From assembly GCA_900637135.1 (NCBI GenBank), contig LR134353.1, positions 2,790,001 to 2,854,000 on the forward strand: DNA of 64,000 bases, in the 5' to 3' direction. This document shows positions 22,291 to 32,693 of this stretch, piece by piece. Origin of the DNA: Mycolicibacterium flavescens (lineage in GTDB: Bacteria > Actinomycetota > Actinomycetes > Mycobacteriales > Mycobacteriaceae). Numbering within the stretch: the stretch's first letter is position 1; each line of letters starts with the position of its first letter. The notes below the pieces were generated by a model. That model was not told where the DNA came from, searched no databases, and worked only from the letters and a program-made list of their open reading frames with translations. Made by a program: the position numbers and the translations under genes.

Positions 22291-23448
22291 ATGCGCAGAT
22301 TCACGGTCGACGAGCGGCGGGCACGGCTGGCCCGTCGACACTTCCTCTGTGCGCCTGCGGACTCCGTCGGCGCCGTCGTCCACGGTTTGCTCGGGCTGCA
22401 TGCGACCGATCCGGCGAGCCCGTACCTGTCGCTGTGGGCGCGGCTGGCGGGGTTCGCCGTCGCCGATCTGGACACCGAACTCTACGAGCGGCGCACGCTG
22501 GTCAAACATCTCGCGATGCGCAGGACGCTGTGGACCGTCCACGCCGGCGACATGCCGCTGATCCAGTCCGCGGCAAGCGATCGGGTCGCCGACACCGAGC
22601 GTCGCCGACTCATCGCCGACGCGCAGAAGGCCGGTGTCTGCACCGATGGCGACGCGTGGCTCGACTCGGCCCGCACGGCGGTCCTTACGCATCTGAGTAA
22701 GCATGGGGCGACGAGTGCGAAGGACCTGCGCGAGGCGCTGCCGGAGTTGGCAGGGTCGTGGGATCCAGCCCCGGGTAAGCGGTGGGGCGGCGAAACCCCG
22801 TTGTCACCGCGCATCCTGACCGTGCTGGCGGTGCGCGGCGACATCATGCGCGGCCCCAACGACGGGAAGTGGACGACGTCGCGACCCCGCTGGATTGCCA
22901 CCGCCGAGTGGATCGGCACCGCCGGTGCCGCCGACCCGCAGACGGCCCGCTCCGAGGTCGTGCGCCGCTGGCTTGCCGCATTCGGCCCGGCCACCCTGAC
23001 CGACATCAAGTGGTGGTTCGGCAACACGGTGACCTGGTCGCGAGAAGCGTTGCGGGACATCGGCGCGGTCGAGGTCGACCTCGACGGCACACCGGGCTTC
23101 GTCCTACCCGACGATCTCCACGCGGAACCCGAACCCGGACCGTGGTGCGCACTGCTGCCCGGTCTGGACGTCACGACGATGGGCTGGTTCGACCGCGACT
23201 GGTACCTCGGACCGCACCGGGCGCAGGTGTTCGACCGAAACGGCAACGGCGGTCCCACAGCATGGTGCGACGGCAGGATCGTCGGTGCCTGGGCTCAGGA
23301 CGGTGCCGGGCGGGTCGAGCTGCGGTTGCTCGAAGACGTGGGTCGCTCGGCGCAGGGCCGACTGCGCGAGCGCGCCGACCAGCTGACCGAGTGGCTCGAC
23401 GGAGTACGGGTCAGCCCGCGGTTCCCGTCGCCGCTTTCGAAGGCTTAA
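22291..23448 (+). CDS. Winged-helix DNA-binding protein (AlkZ/YcaQ-related, HTH_42)
   Basis: This 385-aa protein belongs to the superfamily that includes AlkZ and YcaQ DNA glycosylases. Recognisable parts are GLLGLHATDPASPYLSLWAR, MRRTLWTVHAGDMP, the winged-helix part around RRWLAAFGPATLTDIKWWFG, and a C-terminal beta domain with the cap sequence RIVGAWAQDGAG. The catalytic Q-x-Q/Q-x-D motif of true glycosylases reads H-A-T here, so activity is uncertain. The start is ATG 22291. It is divergent from the lipoprotein gene. Confidence 0.75.
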   Translation: MRRFTVDERRARLARRHFLCAPADSVGAVVHGLLGLHATDPASPYLSLWARLAGFAVADLDTELYERRTLVKHLAMRRTLWTVHAGDMPLIQSAASDRVADTERRRLIADAQKAGVCTDGDAWLDSARTAVLTHLSKHGATSAKDLREALPELAGSWDPAPGKRWGGETPLSPRILTVLAVRGDIMRGPNDGKWTTSRPRWIATAEWIGTAGAADPQTARSEVVRRWLAAFGPATLTDIKWWFGNTVTWSREALRDIGAVEVDLDGTPGFVLPDDLHAEPEPGPWCALLPGLDVTTMGWFDRDWYLGPHRAQVFDRNGNGGPTAWCDGRIVGAWAQDGAGRVELRLLEDVGRSAQGRLRERADQLTEWLDGVRVSPRFPSPLSKA

Positions 23449-23449
23449 C

Positions 23450-23512
23450 GCCGAAGCTGAAGATCTGCACGAGATTTCGCTGAATTCTCGAACACAAGCT
23501 CAGTTTCGACGG
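23450..23512. repeat. Imperfect palindromic intergenic element, copy 1
   Basis: The 68-bp gap between the convergent winged-helix gene and uvrA is almost entirely an imperfect inverted repeat: CGCCGAAGCTGA against TCAGTTTCGACG on the outside, CGAGA against TCTCG inside. Its right arm resembles that of the element at 33362 (17 of 22 bases). It probably acts as a bidirectional terminator and belongs to a dispersed family. Confidence 0.5.
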
Positions 23513-23516
23513 GCGG

Positions 23517-26426
23517 TCAGGCGCTGACCTTGCTGCGTTTGGCGTTGCGCGCCTTGGGTTTCAGCCGTTCGACGCCCAGACACTCGGCGAGGAAGTGGCC
23601 GGTGTAGCTGTCGGGATTGGCGGCGACGTCCTCGGGTGTCCCGGACGCGACCAGGGTGCCGCCGCCCGCTCCGCCCTCGGGCCCCATGTCGACGATCCAG
23701 TCCGACGTCTTGATCACGTCGAGGTTGTGCTCGATGACGATGACCGTATTGCCTTTGTCGACAAGTCCGTTGATGACCTTGAGCAGCTTGCGGATGTCCT
23801 CGAAGTGCAGACCGGTGGTCGGCTCGTCGAGGATGTACACCGTGCGCCCGGTCGACCGCTTCTGCAACTCGGAGGCCAGCTTCACGCGCTGGGCCTCACC
23901 ACCGGACAGCGTCGGGGCCGGTTGGCCCAGCCGCACGTAGCCCAGACCGACGTCGACGAGCGTCTTGAGGTACCGGTGTATCGAGGTGATCGGGGCGAAG
24001 AACTCGGACGCCTCCTCGATCGACATGTCGAGGACCTCGGCGACGGTCTTGCCCTTGTAGTGCACCTCGAGCGTCTCGCGGTTGTACCGGGCGCCGTGGC
24101 ACACCTCGCACGGCACGTACACATCGGGAAGGAAGTTCATCTCGATCTTGATGGTGCCGTCGCCGGAACACGCCTCGCAGCGACCGCCCTTGACGTTGAA
24201 GGAGAACCGCCCCGGTTGATACCCGCGCACCTTGGCCTCGGTGGTGGCCGCGAACAGCGTGCGAATCTTGTCGAAGACGCCGGTATAGGTGGCGGGGTTG
24301 GACCGCGGTGTGCGCCCGATCGGGGACTGGTCGACCCGAACGAGTTTGTCCAGCTTGTCGAGCCCCGTCACCCGGGTGTGGCGGCCCGGCACCTGCCGGG
24401 CACCATTGAGCTTGTTCGCCAGCACTGATGCCAGGATGTCGTTGACCAACGTCGACTTACCCGAGCCCGAAACACCGGTGACCGCGGTCAGCACGCCGAG
24501 GGGGAAGGACACGTCGATCTCGCGTAGGTTGTGCTCGCGGGCGCCGACGACCGTCAGCAACCGCTTCTTGTCGACCGGCCGCCGGATCGCCGGCACCTCG
24601 ATCTCTTCCTTGCCCGAAAGATAGGCTCCGGTAAGCGATTCCGGGTTCTTCAGCAGCTCGTCGTAGGGTCCGCTGTGCACGATCTGACCGCCGTGCTCCC
24701 CCGCCGCGGGACCGATGTCGACGACCCAGTCGGCGTGGGCGATCGTGTCGAGATCATGCTCGACGACAATCAGCGTGTTACCCAGATCCCGCAGCCGGAC
24801 GAGCGTGTCGATCAGCCGGCGGTTGTCCCGCTGATGCAGCCCGATCGACGGTTCGTCGAGCACGTAGAGTACCCCGACGAGGCCCGACCCGATCTGGGTG
24901 GCGAGCCGGATACGTTGCGCCTCACCGCCGGACAGCGTGGCGGCGGCCCGCGAGAGCGACAGGTAGTCCAGTCCGACGTCGAGCAGGAAGCCCAACCGCG
25001 ACTGGATCTCCTTGAGCACCTGACCCGCGATGGCCTGCTCGCGTGCGCCCAGCGTCAACGCGTTGAGAAACTCCGAGCATTCGGCGATCGACAGCTCGGC
25101 GACCTCGGCGATGGACTTCGGCCCGAACTCCCCCGCAGTGAGGGTCACCGCGAGGATTTCGGGCTTGAGCCGCGTGCCCTCACACTCCGGGCAGGGCACA
25201 TCGCGCATGAAGCCCTCGTAACGCTCCTTCATCTGCTCGGAGTCCGTCTGCTCCATCCTGCGCTGCAGGAACGCCATCACACCCTCGAAATCGGCGTAGT
25301 ACGAACGGGTTCGGCCGTAACGGTTCTTGTACCGCACGTGCACCTGCTCGTCGCAGCCCTCGAGGATCGCCCGGCGCGCCTTGGCGGGCAGCTTCTTCCA
25401 CGGCGTGTTGACATCGAACCCGAGCGCGTCACCGAGCCCCGCCAGCATCCGGGTGAAGTACTCCGCGGTCTGCCCCATCGACCAGGGCGCGATCGCCCCC
25501 TCGGCCAGGGTCAGGTCCGGGTCCGGCACCACCAGTTCCGGATCGACCTCCTTGCGGATGCCCAGGCCCAGGCATTCGGGGCAGGCGCCGTAGGGCGAGT
25601 TGAACGAGAACGAGCGCGGCTCGAGATCGTCGACGGCCAGCGGATGTCCGTTGGGGCAGGCCAGCTTCTCGGAGAACCGCTGTTCGCGGTGCGGATGGTC
25701 GTCCTCGCGGTCGACGAACTCCAGCACGACGATGCCGTCGGCCAGATTCAGCGCCGTCTCGATCGAGTCCGTCAGCCGCTGCTTGGCGCTCGCCTTCACC
25801 GTCAGGCGGTCGACGACCACCTCGATGTCGTGTTTCTCCTGCTTCTTCAGCTTCGGCGGATCGGTGAGCGGATACACCACACCGTCGACGCGCACGCGGC
25901 TGTAGCCCTGCGTGTTCAGCTTGTCGAACAGGTCGACGAACTCGCCCTTGCGGGTGCGCACCACCGGCGCGAGCACCTGAAACCGCAGGCCCTCGTCCAT
26001 CGCCAGCACCTGGTCGACGATCTGCTGCGGCGTCTGGCGGGCGATGCGCTCACCGCAGATCGGGCAGTGCGGCGTACCCGCGCGGGCGTACAACAGCCGC
26101 AGGTAGTCGTAGACCTCGGTGATGGTGCCGACCGTCGACCGCGGGTTGCGGTTGGTCGACTTCTGGTCGATGGACACCGCAGGCGACAACCCCTCGATGA
26201 AGTCGACGTCGGGTTTGTCCATCTGACCGAGGAACTGGCGGGCGTACGCCGACAGCGACTCGACGTAACGGCGCTGACCCTCGGCGAAGATCGTGTCGAA
26301 GGCCAGTGACGACTTCCCCGAACCCGAGAGGCCGGTGAAGACGATCAGCGCGTCACGTGGTAAATCAAGATCGACACTTCGCAGGTTGTGCTCGCGCGCA
26401 CCCTTGACGACAAGGCGGTCAGCCAC
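23517..26426 (-). CDS. uvrA: Excinuclease ABC subunit A
   Basis: UvrA recognises DNA lesions and loads UvrB in nucleotide excision repair. The 969 aa is close to the 972 of M. tuberculosis. Two ABC ATPase halves are visible: Walker [13 protein letters not shown] and [13 protein letters not shown], with signatures [12 protein letters not shown] and [12 protein letters not shown]. Zinc motifs are seen as CPICGE, CPECLG and CEACSGDG...CEVC. GTG 26426 ([15 protein letters not shown]) is chosen because the open frame to 26483 has no family similarity and GGGAGG precedes the GTG. Confidence 0.98.
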   Translation of the reverse strand: MADRLVVKGAREHNLRSVDLDLPRDALIVFTGLSGSGKSSLAFDTIFAEGQRRYVESLSAYARQFLGQMDKPDVDFIEGLSPAVSIDQKSTNRNPRSTVGTITEVYDYLRLLYARAGTPHCPICGERIARQTPQQIVDQVLAMDEGLRFQVLAPVVRTRKGEFVDLFDKLNTQGYSRVRVDGVVYPLTDPPKLKKQEKHDIEVVVDRLTVKASAKQRLTDSIETALNLADGIVVLEFVDREDDHPHREQRFSEKLACPNGHPLAVDDLEPRSFSFNSPYGACPECLGLGIRKEVDPELVVPDPDLTLAEGAIAPWSMGQTAEYFTRMLAGLGDALGFDVNTPWKKLPAKARRAILEGCDEQVHVRYKNRYGRTRSYYADFEGVMAFLQRRMEQTDSEQMKERYEGFMRDVPCPECEGTRLKPEILAVTLTAGEFGPKSIAEVAELSIAECSEFLNALTLGAREQAIAGQVLKEIQSRLGFLLDVGLDYLSLSRAAATLSGGEAQRIRLATQIGSGLVGVLYVLDEPSIGLHQRDNRRLIDTLVRLRDLGNTLIVVEHDLDTIAHADWVVDIGPAAGEHGGQIVHSGPYDELLKNPESLTGAYLSGKEEIEVPAIRRPVDKKRLLTVVGAREHNLREIDVSFPLGVLTAVTGVSGSGKSTLVNDILASVLANKLNGARQVPGRHTRVTGLDKLDKLVRVDQSPIGRTPRSNPATYTGVFDKIRTLFAATTEAKVRGYQPGRFSFNVKGGRCEACSGDGTIKIEMNFLPDVYVPCEVCHGARYNRETLEVHYKGKTVAEVLDMSIEEASEFFAPITSIHRYLKTLVDVGLGYVRLGQPAPTLSGGEAQRVKLASELQKRSTGRTVYILDEPTTGLHFEDIRKLLKVINGLVDKGNTVIVIEHNLDVIKTSDWIVDMGPEGGAGGGTLVASGTPEDVAANPDSYTGHFLAECLGVERLKPKARNAKRSKVSA

Positions 26427-26460
26427 CCGGTTTTTCCTCCCGCAGAGATAGTTCAAAACC

Positions 26461-26483
26461 ACTCTATGTGGACCCACCGACAA
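26461..26483 (-). promoter_or_regulatory. PafBC-type (RecA_NDp) DNA-damage promoter of uvrA
   Basis: On the minus strand TTGTCGGTG is followed by eight bases and then TAGAGT. This is an exact match to the mycobacterial damage-promoter motif TTGTCRGTG-N8-TANNNT, which needs the PafBC activator. The predicted leader is about 28 nt and ends in GGGAGG before the uvrA GTG. Confidence 0.8.
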
Positions 26484-26512
26484 GCCCCAGACCAGCCGGA
26501 TACCGTGAGGAC

Positions 26513-27184
26513 ATGACCGTCGTCGACGACAACTACACCGGCCACGTCGAACCAGGCACAGGGGCCCGGCGCACGCTTCCGAACGCCTCGATCGTCAAGG
26601 TCTCGGTCGGCCCGATGGACAACAACGCCTACCTGATCACGTGTTCCCGAACCGGCGAAACGCTTCTGATCGACGCCGCCAACGATGCGCCGACACTGCT
26701 TGAAGTGATCGAGAAGCACGCCCCGAAACTGTCGCTGATCGTCACGAGCCACCAGCACTTCGACCACTGGCAGGCGCTGAAAGAAGTGGCCAAGGTCACC
26801 GGCGTGCCGACGGCGGCGCACCAACTCGACGCCGACCCGCTGCCGGTCCCGCCCGATCGGCTCCTCGCCCATGGCGACACCGTCGACATCGGCGAGCTGT
26901 CCTTCGACGTCATCCACCTGCAGGGCCACACCCCCGGTTCGGTGGCGCTCGCGCTCGACGGCGCCGACGAGGCCACCCACCTGTTCACCGGCGACTGCCT
27001 GTTCCCCGGCGGCGTCGGCAAGACGTGGGAGGACGGGGCTTTCGACCAGTTGCTCGGCGACGTCACCCGCCGCGTGTTCGACGTTTACGACGACTCGACG
27101 GTCGTCTACCCGGGCCACGGCGACGACACCACGCTCGGCACGGAACGGCCGCATCTGGCCGAGTGGAAAGAACGCGGTTGGTAG
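26513..27184 (+). CDS. MBL-fold metallo-hydrolase (Rv1637c-type)
   Basis: This is a 223-aa glyoxalase II-like metallo-beta-lactamase-fold hydrolase. The binuclear metal motif TSHQHFDHW (H-x-H-x-D-H), then [15 protein letters not shown] and the late YPGHGDDT are all present. The usual substrate of this mycobacterial group is unproven. The start is ATG 26513, preceded by GAGGAC. It is divergent from uvrA, as in M. tuberculosis, and overlaps the next gene. Confidence 0.9.
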   Translation: MTVVDDNYTGHVEPGTGARRTLPNASIVKVSVGPMDNNAYLITCSRTGETLLIDAANDAPTLLEVIEKHAPKLSLIVTSHQHFDHWQALKEVAKVTGVPTAAHQLDADPLPVPPDRLLAHGDTVDIGELSFDVIHLQGHTPGSVALALDGADEATHLFTGDCLFPGGVGKTWEDGAFDQLLGDVTRRVFDVYDDSTVVYPGHGDDTTLGTERPHLAEWKERGW

Positions 27185-28038
27185 ACGCGCCGATCGCGGT
27201 CGTCACAGGTGCCAGCCGCGGCGCCGGACGCGGGATCGCGCACGCGCTGGGCAGCCACGGCTGCACGGTGTATGTCACCGGGCGCACCGAGCGCGCCGGC
27301 GAGTCCGTGCTCGACGGCACGATCCACGAGACCGCCGAACTCGTCACGGCCGCAGGCGGCACCGGAATCGCCGTCCGCGTCGACCATGCCGACGACGAGC
27401 AGACGAGGGCCCTGTTCGAGCGGGTCGGACGGGAACAGGGCCGGCTGGACATCCTGGTGAACAACGCGGTGATCATCCGCGAGGAGATGATGGGCCGAAC
27501 CCGGTTCTGGGAAGAGCCCGTCAACGTCATCGACACCCTCGAGGTCGGCCTGCGCAGCAGCTACGTCGCGACCGTGTACGCGGCCCCGCTGATGCTCGCG
27601 CAGCGGCGCGGGCTGGTGGTCTTCACCTCCGCGCCCGGTGCCGCCCACTACGTGTTCGGCCCGGCATACGGCGTTCACAAAGCGGGCACCGACAAGATGG
27701 CCGCCGACATGGCCGTCGACTTCCGCGACTTCGGCATCGCCACCGCCTCCATCTGGATGGGGGTGCTGCTGACCGAACGCTTCAAGAAGCTGGTCGCGAG
27801 CGCGCCCGACAAACTCGCCCACCTGCTCGACAACACCGAGACACCGGAGTTCACCGGGCATCTGATCTGGGCCCTGTTCAACGACCCCCAGTTGATGGAC
27901 AAGAGCGGCCAGACCTTCATCGGCGCGGAGTTGGCCGCGCAGTACGGCATCGACGACGCCGGAGGCCGCAGGCCGCCGTCGTACCGGGACCTGCACGGAA
28001 TTCATCCGACCCGCCAATTCGATCGCGTCCTGCGGTGA
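27178..28038 (+). CDS. Short-chain dehydrogenase/reductase
   Basis: This is an NAD(P)-dependent SDR of 286 aa. The cofactor motif [10 protein letters not shown] lies at the N-terminus, NNAVI replaces the usual NNAG, and the catalytic Y-x-x-x-K appears as YGVHK. An extended C-terminal tail (about residues 200-286) is typical of the DHRS1-like group. The start is TTG 27178, overlapping the hydrolase stop by 7 bp; the frame upstream is unrelated. The substrate is unknown. Confidence 0.85.
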   Translation: MVDAPIAVVTGASRGAGRGIAHALGSHGCTVYVTGRTERAGESVLDGTIHETAELVTAAGGTGIAVRVDHADDEQTRALFERVGREQGRLDILVNNAVIIREEMMGRTRFWEEPVNVIDTLEVGLRSSYVATVYAAPLMLAQRRGLVVFTSAPGAAHYVFGPAYGVHKAGTDKMAADMAVDFRDFGIATASIWMGVLLTERFKKLVASAPDKLAHLLDNTETPEFTGHLIWALFNDPQLMDKSGQTFIGAELAAQYGIDDAGGRRPPSYRDLHGIHPTRQFDRVLR

Positions 28039-28133
28039 CCCGGGAGTGCGGCCCCCCGGCGCTATTGGGCGGCCATCTGACGCTCGGCCGTGCGAACTTC
28101 GATAGATTGCCTGGTGACGAAGAAAGGGCAGAC

Positions 28134-29015
28134 ATGAACACCGATCAGTTGAAGAAGGCGCAGAGCGGCGCCGGGTTCATCGCGGCACTCGACCAGAGCG
28201 GCGGCAGCACCCCCAAGGCGCTGAAGCTCTACGGGATCGCCGAGGACGCCTACTCCGGCGACGACCAGATGTTCGACCTCGTGCACGAGATGCGCACCCG
28301 GATCATCACCAGCCCCGCCTTCGACGGCGACCGCATCATGGGCACCATCCTGTTCGAGCAGACGATGGACCGCGAGATCGATGGCCGTCCGACCGCCGAC
28401 TACCTGTGGAACGTCAAGAACATCGTGCCGTTCCTCAAGATCGACAAGGGCCTGACCGAGGAGAAGGACGGCGCGCAGACGATGAAGCCGATGCCCGGCC
28501 TCGACGATCTGCTCGACCGCGCCGCCGCCAACGGCGTCTTCGGCACCAAGGAGCGTTCGGTCATCAAGCTGCCCGGCGCCGGCCTGGACGCCGTCGTGGC
28601 TCAGCAGTTCGAGGTCGCCGAGCAGGTCCTCGCCAAGGGCCTGGTGCCGATCATCGAACCCGAGGTCGACATCAAGAGCCCGAAGAAGGCGGAGGCCGAG
28701 GAGCAGCTCAAGGCCGCGTTGCTCGACGGCGTTGGCAAGCTCGGCGACAAGAAGGTCATGCTCAAGCTCACGCTGCCCGACACCGACAACCTGTACAAGG
28801 ATCTGGTCGAGCATCCGAACGTGCTGCGGGTCGTGGCGCTGTCCGGCGGCTACAGCCGCGACGAGGCGAACGAAAAGCTGTCGCGCAACATCGGTGTCAT
28901 CGCGAGCTTCTCGCGCGCGCTGACCGAGGGCCTGACCGCCCAGCAGAGCGACGAAGAGTTCAACTCCACGCTCGACCAGGCGATCGCGAGCATCGCTAAA
29001 GCGTCGAGCACCTGA
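28134..29015 (+). CDS. fda: Class I fructose-bisphosphate aldolase
   Basis: This is a metal-independent Schiff-base aldolase that splits or forms fructose 1,6-bisphosphate. The 293 aa aligns by eye along its whole length with the Staphylococcus class I enzyme: [57 protein letters not shown]. The Schiff-base lysine should be K211 in VMLKLTLP. Mycobacteria also have the class II enzyme Fba, so this is a second, oxidation-tolerant route. TAGATT shortly upstream (28101 region) may be its -10. Confidence 0.93.
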   Translation: MNTDQLKKAQSGAGFIAALDQSGGSTPKALKLYGIAEDAYSGDDQMFDLVHEMRTRIITSPAFDGDRIMGTILFEQTMDREIDGRPTADYLWNVKNIVPFLKIDKGLTEEKDGAQTMKPMPGLDDLLDRAAANGVFGTKERSVIKLPGAGLDAVVAQQFEVAEQVLAKGLVPIIEPEVDIKSPKKAEAEEQLKAALLDGVGKLGDKKVMLKLTLPDTDNLYKDLVEHPNVLRVVALSGGYSRDEANEKLSRNIGVIASFSRALTEGLTAQQSDEEFNSTLDQAIASIAKASST

Positions 29016-30547
29016 TCTCGCTGCGGGGCTACGCGTCGGCGGTCCTCGCCGGCGCGTTCCCCGCGCTCGCGTTCCCGGCGCCTGCCCTATGGTGGCTGGC
29101 CTGGATCGGGCTGGTCCCGCTGCTGCTCGTGCTCCGAGCGGCGCCGACGGCTGGACAGTCCGCCGCGCGAGCCTGGTTGGCGATGGCGGCGTTCGTCGGC
29201 GTCACCCAATACTGGCTGTGGCCGAGCACCGGTCCCCCGCTAGTCGTGCTCGCCGCCGGACTCGGTGCGCTGTGGCTGCCCTTCGGGTGGGCGGCGCACC
29301 GCCTGCTCTCCGGCGACGTCAATGCCGTTCGAGCCGTCAGCGCCGTAGCGGTATTGCCCAGCCTGTGGGTGCTCGCGGAAGCGGTCCGATCGTGGGACCG
29401 GCTCGGCGGGCCGTGGGCCGTCCTCGGCGCATCGCAGTGGAATCAACCCGCCACACTGGCGCCCGCCACGCTGGGCGGCGTGTGGCTCGTCAGCTTCCTG
29501 GTGGTGGCGGTCAACACCGCGGTTGTCGCGGCCCTGGTGCGGCGTTCGGCGGCGCCGGCGGTGCTTGCGGTGGTTCTTCTGGCGGCCGGTCCGGCCTGGT
29601 TCTGGTGGGGGCCGACACCCACGTCCGGCCCGATGGTCCGCGTCGCGCTCGTCCAACCGGGTGACATCGCCGAATCTACGGCGCGACAGGCCGCGAGCGA
29701 GGCCCTGACCTCGGAGCTGGCCGGGCAACCAGTCGACCTGGTCGTATGGGGCGAGAGCAGTGTGGGCGTGGACCTGGCGGCCCACCCGGAAGTCACCGCG
29801 CGGCTCGCCGCCCTTTCGCGGCGCGTCGGTGCGGACCTGCTGGTCAACGTCGACGCCCGGGCGGCATCGGGCGGCATCTACAAGTCGTCGGTGCTGGTCG
29901 GACCGGGCGGTGTGCAGGGCTCCTACGCGAAGACGCGCCTGGTCCCCTTCGGCGAATACGTGCCGCTGCGGCCCCTGATCGGCTGGGCCACGTCGGACAC
30001 CCAGGCCGCGGGCGAGGATCGCCGCCACGGGCAAGGGCCCGTCGTCCTGCACACCGACGTCGTCGCGATCGGACCGCTGATCAGCTTCGAGACGATGTTC
30101 TCCGACCTCGCGCGGGCAGCGGTCCGACGGGGAGCGGAGCTCCTCGTCTACCAGAGTTCGACGTCGTCATACCAAGGCAGTTGGGCGCAACCGCAGTTGG
30201 CGGCGATGCCCGCCGTACATGCGGTCGAAACGGGCCGTCCCGCGGTCCACGCCACGTTGTCGGGGGTCAGTTCGGCGTTCGATGCCCGCGGCCGCCGGCT
30301 GGCATGGATGCCGGCCGCCGAGCGGGAGGTCACTGTCGTTGACGTCCCGCTGGACGAGCGGACGACCCTTTATCAGCGGTGGGGCGACTGGACGGTCGTG
30401 GCGGCGCTGGTGGTGGTTACGGCGTGGTGTGCACAATCAGCACATCGCTCTTGGAGCGGCGTGCGACGTTGGCGGGAACGGAACCGAGCAACCGGCCGGC
30501 GATCGTGGACAGGCCGACGTTACCGACGACCAGCAGATCCGCCTTGA
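29012..30547 (+). CDS. Apolipoprotein N-acyltransferase-like protein lacking the catalytic Cys
   Basis: This is a membrane protein with about six N-terminal TM helices and a periplasmic nitrilase-like domain, like Lnt. Glu (WGESSVG, about E248) and Lys ([14 protein letters not shown], about K307) of the triad are present. The third position reads ISFETMF, so Ser358 replaces the catalytic Cys. The first helix ([18 protein letters not shown]) is only included if translation starts at CTG 29012, overlapping the aldolase stop as CTGA; the first usual codon is GTG 29129. The Arg-rich C-tail overlaps the usp gene by 131 bp on the other strand. Confidence 0.78.
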   Translation: MISLRGYASAVLAGAFPALAFPAPALWWLAWIGLVPLLLVLRAAPTAGQSAARAWLAMAAFVGVTQYWLWPSTGPPLVVLAAGLGALWLPFGWAAHRLLSGDVNAVRAVSAVAVLPSLWVLAEAVRSWDRLGGPWAVLGASQWNQPATLAPATLGGVWLVSFLVVAVNTAVVAALVRRSAAPAVLAVVLLAAGPAWFWWGPTPTSGPMVRVALVQPGDIAESTARQAASEALTSELAGQPVDLVVWGESSVGVDLAAHPEVTARLAALSRRVGADLLVNVDARAASGGIYKSSVLVGPGGVQGSYAKTRLVPFGEYVPLRPLIGWATSDTQAAGEDRRHGQGPVVLHTDVVAIGPLISFETMFSDLARAAVRRGAELLVYQSSTSSYQGSWAQPQLAAMPAVHAVETGRPAVHATLSGVSSAFDARGRRLAWMPAAEREVTVVDVPLDERTTLYQRWGDWTVVAALVVVTAWCAQSAHRSWSGVRRWRERNRATGRRSWTGRRYRRPADPP

Positions 30548-30857
30548 CCTCCTCGGCGAGTTCGACCAGCGCGTCGACGGGGGCGCCGACGATGGCCTTC
30601 TCCTCGACGTTCGTGGCACCGGCCTGGTGGGCGCGTTCCTTCGCCTCGCGCAGGATCGCGTAGATCGGCGCGTTGCCGGACATCTTGTAGCCCTCGTCCT
30701 TGAGCACGTCGGCCGCGCGCTGATCTTCGTTCTGGGGGAAGTACGCCGTGGCGATGACCAGCTTGGCGTCACCGGCGATCTGACCCGCTTTCTCGACCGC
30801 GCGCAACGACGAGTCCGATCCGTCCGTGCCAACCAAGACGGTCTGATAGGCGCTCAT
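30417..30857 (-). CDS. Universal stress protein (Rv1636-type)
   Basis: This is a 146-aa single-domain UspA protein. It starts with YQTVLVGTDGSDSS and ends with the nucleotide-binding pattern G-x2-G-x9-G-S ([15 protein letters not shown]). Its M. tuberculosis counterpart Rv1636 (TB15.3) binds cAMP with high affinity, so this may act as a cAMP sink together with the two cyclases in the window. GGGAGG lies 9 nt before the ATG; TACTGT further upstream is a candidate -10. Confidence 0.93.
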   Translation of the reverse strand: MSAYQTVLVGTDGSDSSLRAVEKAGQIAGDAKLVIATAYFPQNEDQRAADVLKDEGYKMSGNAPIYAILREAKERAHQAGATNVEEKAIVGAPVDALVELAEEVKADLLVVGNVGLSTIAGRLLGSVPANVARRSKSDVLIVHTTP

Positions 30858-31114
30858 CCATATCCTCCCAGTTTCAGTTCGTTGCCACCCGGAACAGTAG
30901 CCGCTCAGGTGGCATTTGCCTGCGATTTCGTCCTACTTCGCACCCAACGTCACGCTGGACCGGCCCAGGTGACGCCGCCTACACCCGGCCGCGCGAAGCG
31001 ATCGCCGGCGGCGTCGGTACCTCGGTCGTCGTGACTTTCATACCGCTTCGGCAAGCGCTGCGCGAGCGCGCACGCTAGCGTTTTGCCGTTCGCGGGAAGG
31101 GTGGGTAACAGGGC

Positions 31115-32656
31115 GTGGATCTGTCGCTGGGACCGCACCGCCTCGCGCGTCTCGACCTGTCGGGATCCCTTCGCGCCGGCCGGTTCGACGCCGCGCTGAC
31201 TGCACTGTTCGCGGTCGCGGTGTCGGCGGCGGGCGCGGCTCGGCCGTCGCTGTGGTTCGACGAGGCGGCCACGATCTCGGCGTCGACGCGGTCGATCCCC
31301 CAACTCTGGGGCCTGCTGCACAACATCGACGCGGTGCACGGCCTGTACTACCTGCTGATGCACGGGTGGTTCGCGGTGTTTCCGGTCACCGAGTTCTACT
31401 CCAGGCTGTCGAGCTGCCTCGCGGTCGGGCTGGCGAGCGGCGGCCTCGTCGTCCTGGCGCGCCGCTTCGCCTCGCGGACGACGGCCGTATGTGCGGGCAT
31501 CGTGTTGGCGATCCTGCCGCGCGTCACGTGGGCGGGTATCGAGGCGAGGTCCTATGCGCTGACCGTGGCCGCGGCGGTCTGGCTGACGGTGTTGTTGCTG
31601 CTCGCGGTCCGCCGCAACGCCAGATGGCTGTGGGTCTGCTACGGGCTGGCGCTGGTCGGGTCGTCGCTGCTGAACATCTTCGTCGTGCTGATGGTGCTCG
31701 TGCACGCCGTGACGCTGGCCGCGGTGGCGGCACCGCGAGCGGTCGCGCGCCGGTGGATCGTGACGGCCGCGGTGGCGATCGCGGTCATGGCCCCGTTTCT
31801 GGCGTTCAGCAGGACGCAGGTCGCCCAGGTGCGGTGGATCAGGCCGCCGGGCTGGCACACGGTCGCAGAAGTGGTGCAGGAGCAGTACTTCGACCACAGC
31901 GTGGCGTTCGCGGTCACGGCGGGGCTGGTGCTGGCGCTGCTCGCGATGCGACGGTTCCGGCCGACGGATCGCGGCGTCCGGTCGCTGGTGGGGATCAGCG
32001 CTGCGTGGATCGTGCTTCCGACGGCAGTGCTGCTGCTGTACTCCGTGTGGTGGGAGCCCGTGTACTACCCGCGCTATCTGAGCTACACCTCGCCGGCGAT
32101 GGCGCTGCTGTTGGCGGTCGGCATCACCGCGGTCGCCAGGACGCGTGAGGCCGTCGCGGTGGTGCTGACCGCGCTGGCGGTGGCGGCGACCCCGAACTAT
32201 CTGCTCGAACAGCGAGGTCCTTACGCCAAGGAGGGCATGGACTTCAGCCAGGTGGCCGACGTCCTGACGGCGAACGCCTCCCCCGGCGACTGCCTGGTCC
32301 TCGACAACACCACCAACTGGGCGCCCGGCCCGATTCGCCCGTTGACGGCAGCGCGCCCCGAGGCGTACGCGGCCCTCGTCGACCCCGGCCGCGGTCGCCG
32401 CGCAGCGGACCGAAACCGCTTGTGGGACTTCCATCTTGGGATCTGGGGTGTGGCCGACCGGCTTCGGCCCTGCACCGTGTTGTGGACGGTGTCACAACGC
32501 GACGCCACCGTTCCGGATCGGGAGAGCGGGCGCGCGCTGGACCCGGGACCGCGTCTGCGCCGAGCGCCTGCGTACCGGGTGCCGCAGGCGATGGGCTTCC
32601 GGATCGTCGAGCGCTGGCAGTTCAGCTTCGCGCAGGTGGTCAAGTCGATCCGGTAG
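31115..32656 (+). CDS. capA: GT-C mannosyltransferase of LAM mannose capping (Rv1635c-type)
   Basis: This is a polytopic 513-aa membrane protein. The GT-C signature acidic pair is in SLWFDEAATIS before about ten TM helices; a soluble C-terminal domain (about residues 370-513) contains the CLVLDNT strand. In M. tuberculosis Rv1635c adds the first mannose of lipoarabinomannan caps using polyprenyl-phosphomannose. The start is GTG 31115. The position next to the Rv1636-type gene agrees. Fast growers are generally described as lacking mannose caps, so function here is inferred only. Confidence 0.8.
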   Translation: MDLSLGPHRLARLDLSGSLRAGRFDAALTALFAVAVSAAGAARPSLWFDEAATISASTRSIPQLWGLLHNIDAVHGLYYLLMHGWFAVFPVTEFYSRLSSCLAVGLASGGLVVLARRFASRTTAVCAGIVLAILPRVTWAGIEARSYALTVAAAVWLTVLLLLAVRRNARWLWVCYGLALVGSSLLNIFVVLMVLVHAVTLAAVAAPRAVARRWIVTAAVAIAVMAPFLAFSRTQVAQVRWIRPPGWHTVAEVVQEQYFDHSVAFAVTAGLVLALLAMRRFRPTDRGVRSLVGISAAWIVLPTAVLLLYSVWWEPVYYPRYLSYTSPAMALLLAVGITAVARTREAVAVVLTALAVAATPNYLLEQRGPYAKEGMDFSQVADVLTANASPGDCLVLDNTTNWAPGPIRPLTAARPEAYAALVDPGRGRRAADRNRLWDFHLGIWGVADRLRPCTVLWTVSQRDATVPDRESGRALDPGPRLRRAPAYRVPQAMGFRIVERWQFSFAQVVKSIR

Positions 32657-32693
32657 CGCGAGTGGCGGCTGTATAACCGGGTAACCGTTTCCC

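Noticed and set aside
26427..26483. Upstream start for uvrA
   Set aside because: The extra residues overlap the PafBC promoter and do not resemble any UvrA.
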